Shown here piece after piece: positions 1 through 5,879 of a stretch of 5,879 nucleotides of DNA. The first letter of the stretch is position 1. The number at the start of each line of letters is the position of its first letter. This DNA comes from an uncultured Flavobacteriia bacterium (GTDB taxonomy: Bacteria > Bacteroidota > Bacteroidia > Flavobacteriales > Flavobacteriaceae). The notes beneath the pieces were generated by a model. The model saw nothing but the letters and a program-made list of their open reading frames with translations. It searched no databases and had not been told where the DNA came from. The stretch spans positions 1 to 5,879 of the forward strand of contig CAMLRV010000153.1 in assembly GCA_946482495.1 (NCBI GenBank). The letters run 5' to 3'. Made by a program: the position numbers and the translations under genes.

Positions 1-374
1 ATAATTTAGAAGATATTAATTTTAAATGGAATAGTGAAGGTTTCAGAACCATTTTAAATGTTTTTCTAACTTTTACAATTACCACTTTTGCATGGATTTT
101 CTTTAGAGCAAAATCTATTACAGAAGCTTTGTCCTACATCAAAAATATGTTCACCAATTTAAAATTTGACATTCAATATTTGTCAAATGAACGTTATGCA
201 CCAGAATTACTATTGCTTGTGGGTGTGTTTACCATTTTTGAGTGGTTTCACAAATATAAAACAGAACCAATTTCAGGTAAATATGAAAACATAAAATTGT
301 TGTTTTGTATTATGGCTATTTTGGCATTAGGTGTTTTTTCTGATTATAAAGAATTTATCTATTTTCAGTTCTAA
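1..374 (+). CDS. MBOAT-family membrane-bound O-acyltransferase, C-terminal fragment (5' end outside the window)
   Basis: This is the last 123 codons of a larger gene; the first whole codon is at base 3 and the stop is TAA at 372-374. Seen: three hydrophobic segments at about fragment residues 16-34, 67-83 and 97-113, and the stretch FAWIFFRAKSITEAL (29-43), which matches the Trp-x-x-Phe-Phe-Arg-Ala signature near the C-terminus of AlgI/DltB-type MBOAT proteins. The protein ends in FIYFQF, a familiar ending in Bacteroidota members as I recall them. Family knowledge: these polytopic inner-membrane proteins use a conserved membrane-embedded His, which lies upstream of this window, to move acyl groups (often acetyl) outward for transfer to polysaccharides. 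The next gene starts 5 nt downstream and encodes an SGNH-like protein, the usual partner of such enzymes. A TTG at 129 is an internal Leu codon, not a start, because the frame stays open to the window edge with family-typical sequence. The substrate cannot be read from the fragment. Confidence 0.88.
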   Translation, partial: NLEDINFKWNSEGFRTILNVFLTFTITTFAWIFFRAKSITEALSYIKNMFTNLKFDIQYLSNERYAPELLLLVGVFTIFEWFHKYKTEPISGKYENIKLLFCIMAILALGVFSDYKEFIYFQF

Positions 375-379
375 TTAGA

Positions 380-1264
380 ATGAAAGCATTTGTAAAATAT
401 TTTCTAAAGATTGCTGTAATCTTTATAATAAGTGCTTATGTATTAGACTTTGCATTTACATATGTTTTTCAAAATTCTGAACCTTATACCAAAGCACAAT
501 ATATTCACACTTTAAAAAATCAAAAATTTGATTATATTTTTATCGGTTCTTCTCGTGTAGAAAATTCTATTATTCCTGAAATTATAGAGCAAAAAACACA
601 TAAAAAAACTTTAAATTTAGGAATCAGTGCTTTAAAGTTAAAAGACATGAGTTATATTCTTAAATTATTAAAAGAATATAATATCACTTATCAAAAGATT
701 TTTATTCAAGTTGATTATTCCTATAACAAGCAAGAAGATTTTTCCAAGTTTTTTAGTTCTGAAATGTTGCCTTATTCAAATTCTTCAAATCCTATTGTCT
801 CTGAGTATTTAAACACCACAAATCATAATTATTTTTTCTTGAAAAATGTGCCTTTCTTAAAGTATTCAAACTCTGAACAATTAATTGGTTTCAGAAAAAT
901 TTTTCTATCTTCTTTGAAAAGAACCACAATTTTTAATCAAAATAAAGGTTACAAGGCACTCTTTGGTAGCTCTATAAAAGAAATTCAAAAAATGCCTACC
1001 TTTATTATTGCGAGTAATAAATATCAAGTTGAAATTGATAATTTTGCCAAAAAAGAAAATTTAAACATAAACTATTTTAGTACGCCTGTAAGTTTAAATA
1101 CAAGTAATTTAGACTTTTTCGACAAGCTAAAGAAAAATATTCCAAGCTTAACAAATTTTCATAATGTGATAGCTGAAGAGAAATATTTTAATGATAATTG
1201 CCATCTTAATAATGATGGAGCTGTTGTTTTTACAAATATTTTAATTGAAAAACTAAAATTATAA
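380..1264 (+). CDS. Membrane-anchored SGNH-hydrolase-like protein, paralog 1 (probable polysaccharide O-acylation partner)
   Basis: A 294-aa protein with one N-terminal membrane anchor (about residues 7-29, after a Lys-rich start), predicted to put the rest in the periplasm. Seen: block I is GSSR at 56-59, with Ser58 the likely nucleophile; a block II-like NLGIS follows at 79-83; the C-terminal block V has Asp272-x-x-His275 then Leu-Asn and Gly. This fits a Ser-His-Asp SGNH triad. No clear block III Gly-x-Asn is visible. Family knowledge: proteins of this shape next to an MBOAT gene (AlgJ/AlgX, PatB and DltD are analogues) transfer or remove acyl groups on cell-envelope glycans. The ATG at 380 lies 5 nt after the MBOAT stop, has no clear Shine-Dalgarno sequence, and aligns with the starts of the next two paralogs. 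It is the most divergent of the three: it lacks the Asn-Asn-His that follows block I in the others, and its only cysteine is Cys274. Acyltransferase and esterase activity cannot be told apart from sequence. Confidence 0.8.
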   Translation: MKAFVKYFLKIAVIFIISAYVLDFAFTYVFQNSEPYTKAQYIHTLKNQKFDYIFIGSSRVENSIIPEIIEQKTHKKTLNLGISALKLKDMSYILKLLKEYNITYQKIFIQVDYSYNKQEDFSKFFSSEMLPYSNSSNPIVSEYLNTTNHNYFFLKNVPFLKYSNSEQLIGFRKIFLSSLKRTTIFNQNKGYKALFGSSIKEIQKMPTFIIASNKYQVEIDNFAKKENLNINYFSTPVSLNTSNLDFFDKLKKNIPSLTNFHNVIAEEKYFNDNCHLNNDGAVVFTNILIEKLKL

Positions 1265-2140
1265 ATGAAGCGTTTTTTAAAATATACAATTTTATTTCTA
1301 TCACTACTTTTAGTAGCATCTTTGCTATTAGATGTTATATACACTGCTGTAATCTCACAATCATCAGAAAGAAATAAAGTTGAAAATGTAATTCATTCTA
1401 CAAACAAAAAGTATGATGTTGTTTTTATGGGAACTTCTCGTGCCAATAATCATTTTGTGCCACAAATATTTGAAGATAAAGGTTATACATCTTTTAATTA
1501 TGGTATGAGTGGCTCACATATGTTTGAAACAGCTTTAGTTTTGAAATTAATGATGGCTAATAAATTCGAAATTAAAAATTTAGTATTAGAAGCCGATTTG
1601 AGCATTTGTAACGAGAAAAGAGATGAAGGAACTACTGCGCGTTTTATGCCGTACATTCATCAAAATGAAATTATTAAAAATCATTATAAAAACGAACCTG
1701 ATTTTTATTCAATATATTATTTGCCATTTTATAGATATGTCAAATTTGATAATAAAATTGGATTTAGAGAATTATACGACGTTGCTGCCAAAAAGCCTAC
1801 AAATACACTTTATAATAAAGGATATTATCCACTGCTTTCAAATAAAAAAGGTAGTATGAAAAATGATATTTCTCCATTGAAAGCGATTAGAAATAAATAT
1901 TACGAAGAAATTAAACTAATTTGTAAACAAAACAAAATTAAGCTAACTGTAGTAATGACGCCAATGTGTGAGAATACTAAAGGATTAGATTATTTTGATA
2001 AAGTTAATAAAGTATATCCTGAAATTCATAATTTCGAAAATGTGATTACAGACGATAAATATTTTTCTTCTTGTGGACATTTAAATGATGAAGGCGCAAG
2101 AATATTTACAAAACATATTTTTAATGAACTAAAGTTTTAA
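1265..2140 (+). CDS. Membrane-anchored SGNH-hydrolase-like protein, paralog 2 (block V Asp replaced by Ser)
   Basis: A 291-aa protein whose ATG directly follows the stop of paralog 1 (0 nt gap), so translational coupling is likely. Seen: an N-terminal anchor at about residues 7-30, GTSR at 56-59 (Ser58 the likely nucleophile), Asn-Asn-His at 61-63, a block II-like NYGMSG at 78-83, FMPY at 127-130, IGFRE at 165-169, and a C-terminal SCGHLNDEG at 269-277. The last aligns with the Asp-x-x-His block, but the residue three before His272 is Ser269 instead of Asp. Asp263 and Asp264 just upstream could stand in as the acid; this is inference. Cys220, Cys235 and Cys270 are shared with paralog 3 and absent from paralog 1. 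The protein is expected to face the periplasm and act on an envelope glycan with the MBOAT protein, by analogy with PatB, AlgJ or DltD. A non-catalytic, glycan-binding role is an alternative, given the missing Asp. Confidence 0.78.
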   Translation: MKRFLKYTILFLSLLLVASLLLDVIYTAVISQSSERNKVENVIHSTNKKYDVVFMGTSRANNHFVPQIFEDKGYTSFNYGMSGSHMFETALVLKLMMANKFEIKNLVLEADLSICNEKRDEGTTARFMPYIHQNEIIKNHYKNEPDFYSIYYLPFYRYVKFDNKIGFRELYDVAAKKPTNTLYNKGYYPLLSNKKGSMKNDISPLKAIRNKYYEEIKLICKQNKIKLTVVMTPMCENTKGLDYFDKVNKVYPEIHNFENVITDDKYFSSCGHLNDEGARIFTKHIFNELKF

Positions 2141-2141
2141 A

Positions 2142-3032
2142 ATGAAACTATTTTGGTTACATATCTTAAAACTGCTAGTCATTCTAATCATATCATTATA
2201 TGTTTTAGATTTCGGGTATTCTAAAATATATTCCAATTCGAAATATCGAAACAAAATTCAATACGCTTTAAATGATTCTCCAAAAGATTATGATGTAATT
2301 TTCTTGGGTTCTTCAAGAGCTAATAATCATTTTACTAATTCTGAATTTGAAAAGAAAGGATTAAAGGTATTTAATTTCGGAATGAGTGGTGGAAGTTTAG
2401 AAGAAACTTTATTGCTTTTAGAAGTACTAATTGAAAAGAAAAATCACTTTAAAAATATCATTTTAGAAATAGACTTAAATATAAGGAGTGAAAGTTTTTC
2501 AGACGGAACTCGATCAGCTTTTATGCCCTATTTAAATAATAATTTAATTATTAGTGGTTTCTATAAATCCAAATTGCAAGATTACCAATTGTTTTCTAAT
2601 TTTCCATTTTATCGATTTGTTAAATATGAAACTAAAATCGGATTTAGAGAAATGATGTTCACTTTGCTTAATAAAAAAACAAAGTTTCTTACTCATAATG
2701 GCTATGAACCACTTTTTGGTTCGGAAAATAATATGAAGTATAGTTTGGAAAACGCAAAACCAAATAGAAATAAAAACTATGAGGAAATTAAAAAATTGTG
2801 CCAAAAAAACCGAATAAATTTAATTGTAGTTACAACTCCAATCTGCGAAAATACCATCAATAAAGATTATTTTAAAGAAGTAAAAAAAATATACCCAGAA
2901 ATTCATAATTTTGAAAACGTTATCACTGATGATAAATATTTTTCAACATGTGGTCACTTGAATGATGAAGGAGCTAAAATATTTTCAAATATTATAATTA
3001 AAGAATTTTTTGAAGTTCAAAAAAGTAAATAA
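2142..3032 (+). CDS. Membrane-anchored SGNH-hydrolase-like protein, paralog 3 (block V Asp replaced by Thr)
   Basis: A 296-aa protein starting 1 nt after the stop of paralog 2. Seen: an N-terminal anchor at about residues 7-26, GSSR at 56-59 (Ser58 the likely nucleophile), Asn-Asn-His at 61-63, NFGMSG at 78-83, FMPY at 127-130, IGFRE at 166-170, and TCGHLNDEG at 269-277, with Thr269 where SGNH enzymes normally carry Asp and His272 as the expected catalytic His. It is the closest relative of paralog 2: between residues 249 and 281 the two differ at only 3 of 33 positions. It shares Cys220, Cys235 and Cys270 with that protein. Its C-terminus is slightly longer and ends in a charged tail (EVQKSK). 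The predicted location is the inner membrane, with the globular domain in the periplasm. The likely role is transfer or removal of acyl groups on a surface polysaccharide; the true substrate and whether it is active are unknown. Confidence 0.78.
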   Translation: MKLFWLHILKLLVILIISLYVLDFGYSKIYSNSKYRNKIQYALNDSPKDYDVIFLGSSRANNHFTNSEFEKKGLKVFNFGMSGGSLEETLLLLEVLIEKKNHFKNIILEIDLNIRSESFSDGTRSAFMPYLNNNLIISGFYKSKLQDYQLFSNFPFYRFVKYETKIGFREMMFTLLNKKTKFLTHNGYEPLFGSENNMKYSLENAKPNRNKNYEEIKKLCQKNRINLIVVTTPICENTINKDYFKEVKKIYPEIHNFENVITDDKYFSTCGHLNDEGAKIFSNIIIKEFFEVQKSK

Positions 3033-3040
3033 AAAGTTTA

Positions 3041-4441
3041 ATGAATAGTAAAAGTATAGGAGTTGTTATAACAGATGGTGTAGGATTTAGAAATTTTATT
3101 TTAAGCGATTTTATTTCTGAAGCAAAAAAAGAATTTAATACAATTGTTATTTTTTCTTGTTTACCTGATAGCGCTTACGATTCATATAATATAAATTGTA
3201 AAATTGTTGAATTAAACGTTTTTACAGAACGATTTCCAACTTGGTTTTTTAGAAAAGCTAAGGAAGTTGCTCATTTGCAATTACATAAAAAAGGAAATTT
3301 CGGAATTCAAGATAATTTAAATACCAATAAGTCTAAAGCTTTAAATCCGAGAGGTTTCGCTACCAGATTTATTTTCGGATTTACGAGCTTATTTCATTCC
3401 GAAAAATGGATTCAAAGACTTAATAGTTTGCAACAAAATACTTTTGCAAATCATCCAATTACAAAAGAATATGAAAAATTATTAATCGATAATAACATCG
3501 ATTTATTGTTTTTTACACACCAACGTCCACCTTATATAGCACCATTAATTTTAGCTGCAGAAAAATTGAAAATTAGAACTTCGGCTTTCATTTTTAGTTG
3601 GGATAACCTGGCTTCTAAAGGAAGAATGGCTGGAAATTTTGATAGCTTTTTAGTGTGGAGTCAATTAATGAAATCAGAATTATTGCATTTCTATAAAAGC
3701 ATCAAAGAAGAAAATGTACATATTGTTGGAACACCTCAATTTGAACCTTATGTATTAGAAAGATACCAATCAACTAAAGAAGAATTTGCCAAAAATTTTA
3801 ATATTGATTTAGCAAAAAAAACGGTCTTTTTTAGTTGTGGAGATGTTTCAACGAGTCCCAATGATCCAACTTATATTGAAGCGATTGCTAAAGGAATTGT
3901 CGAAAATAAATTTTGTGAAGATGTTAATTTGTTGGTACGAACTTCACCAGCAGAAGAACCAGCTCGTTTCAAATCATTAGCGGATAAATATCCATTTATC
4001 ATATGGAATTACCCAGATTGGTTTCAAGCACGTTCCAATCATCAAGAAAATTGGTCGCAACGTATTCCTTCAGTAAATGATGTGAAAAATTTACGAGCCT
4101 TATTAGAATTTACAGATATTAGTGTAAATATGTTGTCTACTATGAGTTTAGATAATATGTTGTTTCAAAAACCAGTTATTAATACCGTTTTTGGAAATGG
4201 TGAAAATGGTTTGAAAAATGACCAGCGTTTTTTCAATTATGCACATATTAAAAAGGTAATTGATGGAAATGCCGTTTGGATTGCTAAAAACGAAAATGAA
4301 TTACTTGAAGCCATTAATGGTTATCTTCAAAGTCCAGAATTAAAACTGCAAGAACAAAAAGATATGATACAATTGCAAATTGGAAAACCTTTATTGGGTA
4401 CTAGTTCTAATATTGTAAATGTATTGTCAAAAATAAATTAG
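3041..4441 (+). CDS. GT-B-like glycosyltransferase of unassigned family (surface carbohydrate biosynthesis)
   Basis: A 466-aa protein with no signal peptide or membrane segment, so probably cytoplasmic. Seen: an N-terminal Rossmann-like strand IGVVITDGVGFRNFIL (6-21); a His-Gln-Arg-Pro-Pro segment at 160-164; SWDNLASKGR at 186-195; VWSQLMKSE at 205-213; VGTPQFEPY at 229-237; a Val-Arg-Thr-Ser-Pro at 299-303; and a C-terminal STMSLDNMLFQKPVI (366-380). The last resembles the donor-binding region of GT-B enzymes, where a Ser/Thr-rich turn precedes an acidic residue and a Lys-Pro-Val-Ile strand. The SWDN...VW...VG(T/A)PQF pattern is one I associate with poorly characterised proteins often labelled UDP-glycosyltransferase or capsule biosynthesis protein; the exact family is not certain. 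The ATG at 3041, 8 nt after paralog 3, begins directly with the first beta strand. Neighbouring GT4 genes support a role in repeat-unit assembly. The donor sugar and linkage cannot be read from the sequence. Confidence 0.65.
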   Translation: MNSKSIGVVITDGVGFRNFILSDFISEAKKEFNTIVIFSCLPDSAYDSYNINCKIVELNVFTERFPTWFFRKAKEVAHLQLHKKGNFGIQDNLNTNKSKALNPRGFATRFIFGFTSLFHSEKWIQRLNSLQQNTFANHPITKEYEKLLIDNNIDLLFFTHQRPPYIAPLILAAEKLKIRTSAFIFSWDNLASKGRMAGNFDSFLVWSQLMKSELLHFYKSIKEENVHIVGTPQFEPYVLERYQSTKEEFAKNFNIDLAKKTVFFSCGDVSTSPNDPTYIEAIAKGIVENKFCEDVNLLVRTSPAEEPARFKSLADKYPFIIWNYPDWFQARSNHQENWSQRIPSVNDVKNLRALLEFTDISVNMLSTMSLDNMLFQKPVINTVFGNGENGLKNDQRFFNYAHIKKVIDGNAVWIAKNENELLEAINGYLQSPELKLQEQKDMIQLQIGKPLLGTSSNIVNVLSKIN

Positions 4442-5515
4442 ATGCAAAAAATAGCTGTCATTTGTAATTATGAATTACTGCCTGAAAGAGTAGGTGGTAT
4501 GGATAGATTTTTTTGGCTATTTAATGCTGCATGCAAACAATTGAACTATCAAATTGATTGGTTTTTTCCAAATGTTTCTAATCATGGAAGTTATTCGGAA
4601 TTGCATATTATTTGTCCAGATAAAAATCAATCCTTAGAAAATAAATTCATTCATTTTTCGGAAAATCAAACGGAAAAATACGATGTAGTGATTACGCATT
4701 TTTTAGAATTGTGTACGTCATTCTCTAAGAAAGTGAAGCAATTAAATTCTAAAACCAAATTCATTGCAATTGATCATAATCCAAGACCAATTGGAGGTTA
4801 TCCTCTAAAAAAGAAAATCGAAAAAAGAATAAAAGGATTATTGTTTGCTTCTTATACCGATTTGTTTGTAGGTGTGTCCGATTATACAAGAAAGAATATT
4901 TTATTAGACTTTGGAAATCATTTAAGTAAGAAAACAATTGTAGTGTATAACGGAATCGAATTCCAACAATATAAAGTCAGAGAAAATAGAGCAACAATTC
5001 ATCCAACATTTTTAGTAGCGTGTCATTTGCGAGAATCTAAAGGAATTCAGGATTTAATTGAAGCAATACATCTTTTACCAAGCGAAATTAAAAATCTAAT
5101 TAAGATTGATATTTACGGAAAAGGTGATTATAAAATACATTTAGAAGCACTAATTTCGAAATATAATTTGAAAACTAACTTCGATTTTAAAGGCAGTGTA
5201 AATAATTTGTATGATATTTATTTTAAATACGATTATTTATTGCAACCTACTCACATGGAATGTTTTAGTTTGTCTATTTTGGAAAGTTTAAGCGCGAATG
5301 TTCCTGTAATTACCACATCGGTTGGCGGAAATGAAGAGGCAATACAGAATAATACAAATGGTTATATTTATAAACCAAAAGATGTTATAGCTTTAAAGGA
5401 AATCATTCAAAAGGTTTATGAAGGCAAATTAACCATTAGAGAAAATACTAGAACTTTAATTTCAACTAATTTTACGATTGATAAAATGGTAAAGGAACAT
5501 ATAAACTTAATATAG
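4442..5515 (+). CDS. Glycosyltransferase family 4 (GT4) protein
   Basis: A 357-aa cytoplasmic or membrane-peripheral GT-B enzyme that transfers a sugar from an activated donor, probably with retention as in GT4. Seen in order: first strand and acceptor-domain glycines (IAVICNY 4-10, VGGMDRF 17-23), HNPRPIGGYPLKKK at 112-125, VGVSDYTRKN at 143-152, the interdomain VYNGI at 168-172, the start of the C-terminal domain at 192-206 with Arg-Glu-Ser-Lys-Gly-Ile (197-202), IYGKGDY at 224-230, and the donor-site Glu-x7-Glu motif (Glu273 and Glu281) within HMECFSLSILESLSANVPVI. VGGNEE follows at 294-299. Length and motif order suggest an intact enzyme. The ATG directly follows the previous stop (0 nt gap) and precedes the first beta strand, so this start is well supported. 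The basic 121-131 segment may help membrane contact. The sugar donor and acceptor are unknown. Confidence 0.9.
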   Translation: MQKIAVICNYELLPERVGGMDRFFWLFNAACKQLNYQIDWFFPNVSNHGSYSELHIICPDKNQSLENKFIHFSENQTEKYDVVITHFLELCTSFSKKVKQLNSKTKFIAIDHNPRPIGGYPLKKKIEKRIKGLLFASYTDLFVGVSDYTRKNILLDFGNHLSKKTIVVYNGIEFQQYKVRENRATIHPTFLVACHLRESKGIQDLIEAIHLLPSEIKNLIKIDIYGKGDYKIHLEALISKYNLKTNFDFKGSVNNLYDIYFKYDYLLQPTHMECFSLSILESLSANVPVITTSVGGNEEAIQNNTNGYIYKPKDVIALKEIIQKVYEGKLTIRENTRTLISTNFTIDKMVKEHINLI

Positions 5516-5518
5516 AAT

Positions 5519-5879
5519 ATGAAAATTGGCTTTCTTACACCAGAATATCCACATGAAAAAACTGGTAATTCTGGCGGTTTAGGTACTAGTATTAAAAATT
5601 TGGCTCATGCGCTTACAGCCTTAGGTCATGAAGTGATAATTCTAGTATATGGTCAGAAACAAGATGCAATTTTTTCAGACTTTAAAGTTGAAGTTCATCA
5701 AATAAAAAATATAAAAATTAAAGGATTGTCTTGGTTTTTCACCAGAAAAAAAATTGAAAAAATTATCAATTCTTTATACGAAAATAAAAAAATTGAAATC
5801 GTTGAAGCTACAGATTGGACTGGTATAACATCATTTATCAAACCTAAAAAATGTCCAATTGTGATTAAATTAAATGGTA
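5519..5879 (+). CDS. Second GT4-type glycosyltransferase, N-terminal fragment (3' end outside the window)
   Basis: An open frame of 120 whole codons from the ATG at 5519 to the right edge, 3 nt after the stop of the preceding GT4 gene. Seen: a first strand KIGFLTPEYPHE (2-13), a Gly-rich turn NSGGLGTSIKNLAHAL (17-32), then LGHEVIIL (35-42), the standard opening of GT4 enzymes, where the glycines contact the acceptor and the following helix packs on the first strand. EIVEATDWTGI (93-103) resembles the Glu-x-Pro/Thr-(Asp/Glu)-Trp-x-Gly segment of the same domain. The C-terminal donor domain with Glu-x7-Glu is not in view. The N-terminus differs clearly from that of the upstream GT4, so they probably form different linkages in the same glycan; that pairing is inference. 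It could also be a glycogen-synthase-like or generic group 1 enzyme, but the locus favours surface polysaccharide assembly. Confidence 0.85.
   Translation, partial: MKIGFLTPEYPHEKTGNSGGLGTSIKNLAHALTALGHEVIILVYGQKQDAIFSDFKVEVHQIKNIKIKGLSWFFTRKKIEKIINSLYENKKIEIVEATDWTGITSFIKPKKCPIVIKLNG

Larger units (their letters stand above)
380..3032 (+). repeat. Tandem array of three SGNH-like paralogous genes
   Basis: Three head-to-tail gene copies separated by 0 and 1 nt, each about 0.88 kb. They share the anchor with a following Leu-Asp, the block I position (56-59 in all three), a Met-x-Pro-Tyr or Met-Leu-Pro-Tyr motif near residue 130, an IGFR motif, a GY(x)(P/A)L motif, and the C-terminal Phe-(5 residues)-His-Leu-Asn-x-(Asp/Glu)-Gly-Ala... 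region. Copies 2 and 3 are clearly closer to each other than to copy 1. DNA identity is low enough that this is an old gene duplication, not a recent exact repeat. Confidence 0.8.

Noticed and set aside
129..374. A separate 81-aa gene starting at TTG 129.
   Set aside because: The frame is open upstream to base 3 with MBOAT-typical sequence crossing position 129, so the TTG is an internal Leu codon of the larger gene.
1159..1344. Minus-strand open frame over the junction of paralogs 1 and 2.
   Set aside because: It is antisense to two well-supported genes, has no recognisable motif and is explained by low stop density opposite coding sequence.
1623..1859. Plus-strand open frame inside paralog 2.
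   Set aside because: It lies entirely within the conserved paralog in another frame and its translation has no family-like features.
2544..2804. Minus-strand open frame opposite paralog 3.
   Set aside because: Antisense shadow of a conserved gene; its hydrophobic, Phe/Ile-rich look comes from reversed Lys/Asn-rich codons.
2882..2889. Run of eight A in paralog 3 (and another at 5746-5753) as possible phase-variation tracts.
   Set aside because: Runs of this length are expected in such AT-rich coding DNA, both sit at Lys codons in intact frames, and there is no on/off frameshift pattern.
3033..3040. The longest gap between genes as a promoter or terminator site.
   Set aside because: Only 8 nt, with no room for a Bacteroidota -33/-7 promoter and no hairpin.
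1..5879. Mobile element, CRISPR array, tRNA or attachment site.
   Set aside because: No transposase-like protein, terminal inverted repeats, short regularly spaced repeats or tRNA-like folds were seen; the window is essentially filled by coding sequence.

Overview
The window is AT-rich and tightly packed. All seven coding regions lie on the + strand and run the whole length with gaps of 0 to 8 nt. The strong A/T codon preference, starts without clear Shine-Dalgarno sequences, and protein style (an MBOAT protein ending FIYFQF, SGNH-like proteins with a GSSR block) suggest a member of the Bacteroidota, most likely a Flavobacterium-like Flavobacteriaceae. This taxonomic guess is inference from style, not a database result.

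Layout: (1) 1-374, the C-terminal end of an MBOAT-family membrane O-acyltransferase (AlgI/DltB/PatA-like), cut by the window edge. (2) 380-3032, three consecutive paralogous genes (294, 291 and 296 aa). Each encodes a membrane-anchored, outward-facing SGNH-hydrolase-like protein. The Gly-x-Ser-Arg block falls at exactly residues 56-59 in all three, and a C-terminal His-Leu-Asn block is present in each. (3) 3041-4441, a 466-aa GT-B-like protein of a poorly characterised surface-carbohydrate family. (4) 4442-5515, a 357-aa GT4-type glycosyltransferase. (5) 5519-5879, the N-terminus of a second GT4-type glycosyltransferase, cut by the right edge.

The genes read as part of a surface-polysaccharide locus (O-antigen, capsule or exopolysaccharide). 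The glycosyltransferases would build the repeat unit in the cytoplasm. The MBOAT protein would pass an acyl group (probably acetyl) across the inner membrane, and the SGNH-like proteins would place it on the glycan in the periplasm, as in AlgI/AlgJ/AlgX, PatA/PatB and DltB/DltD. The unusual point is one visible MBOAT gene followed by three SGNH-like paralogs instead of one. These paralogs also differ at the residues expected to be catalytic: the first keeps Asp-x-x-His, while the second and third have Ser or Thr in place of that Asp and share three cysteines the first lacks. No RNA gene, mobile element, CRISPR array, promoter, terminator or non-coding stretch above 8 nt was found.
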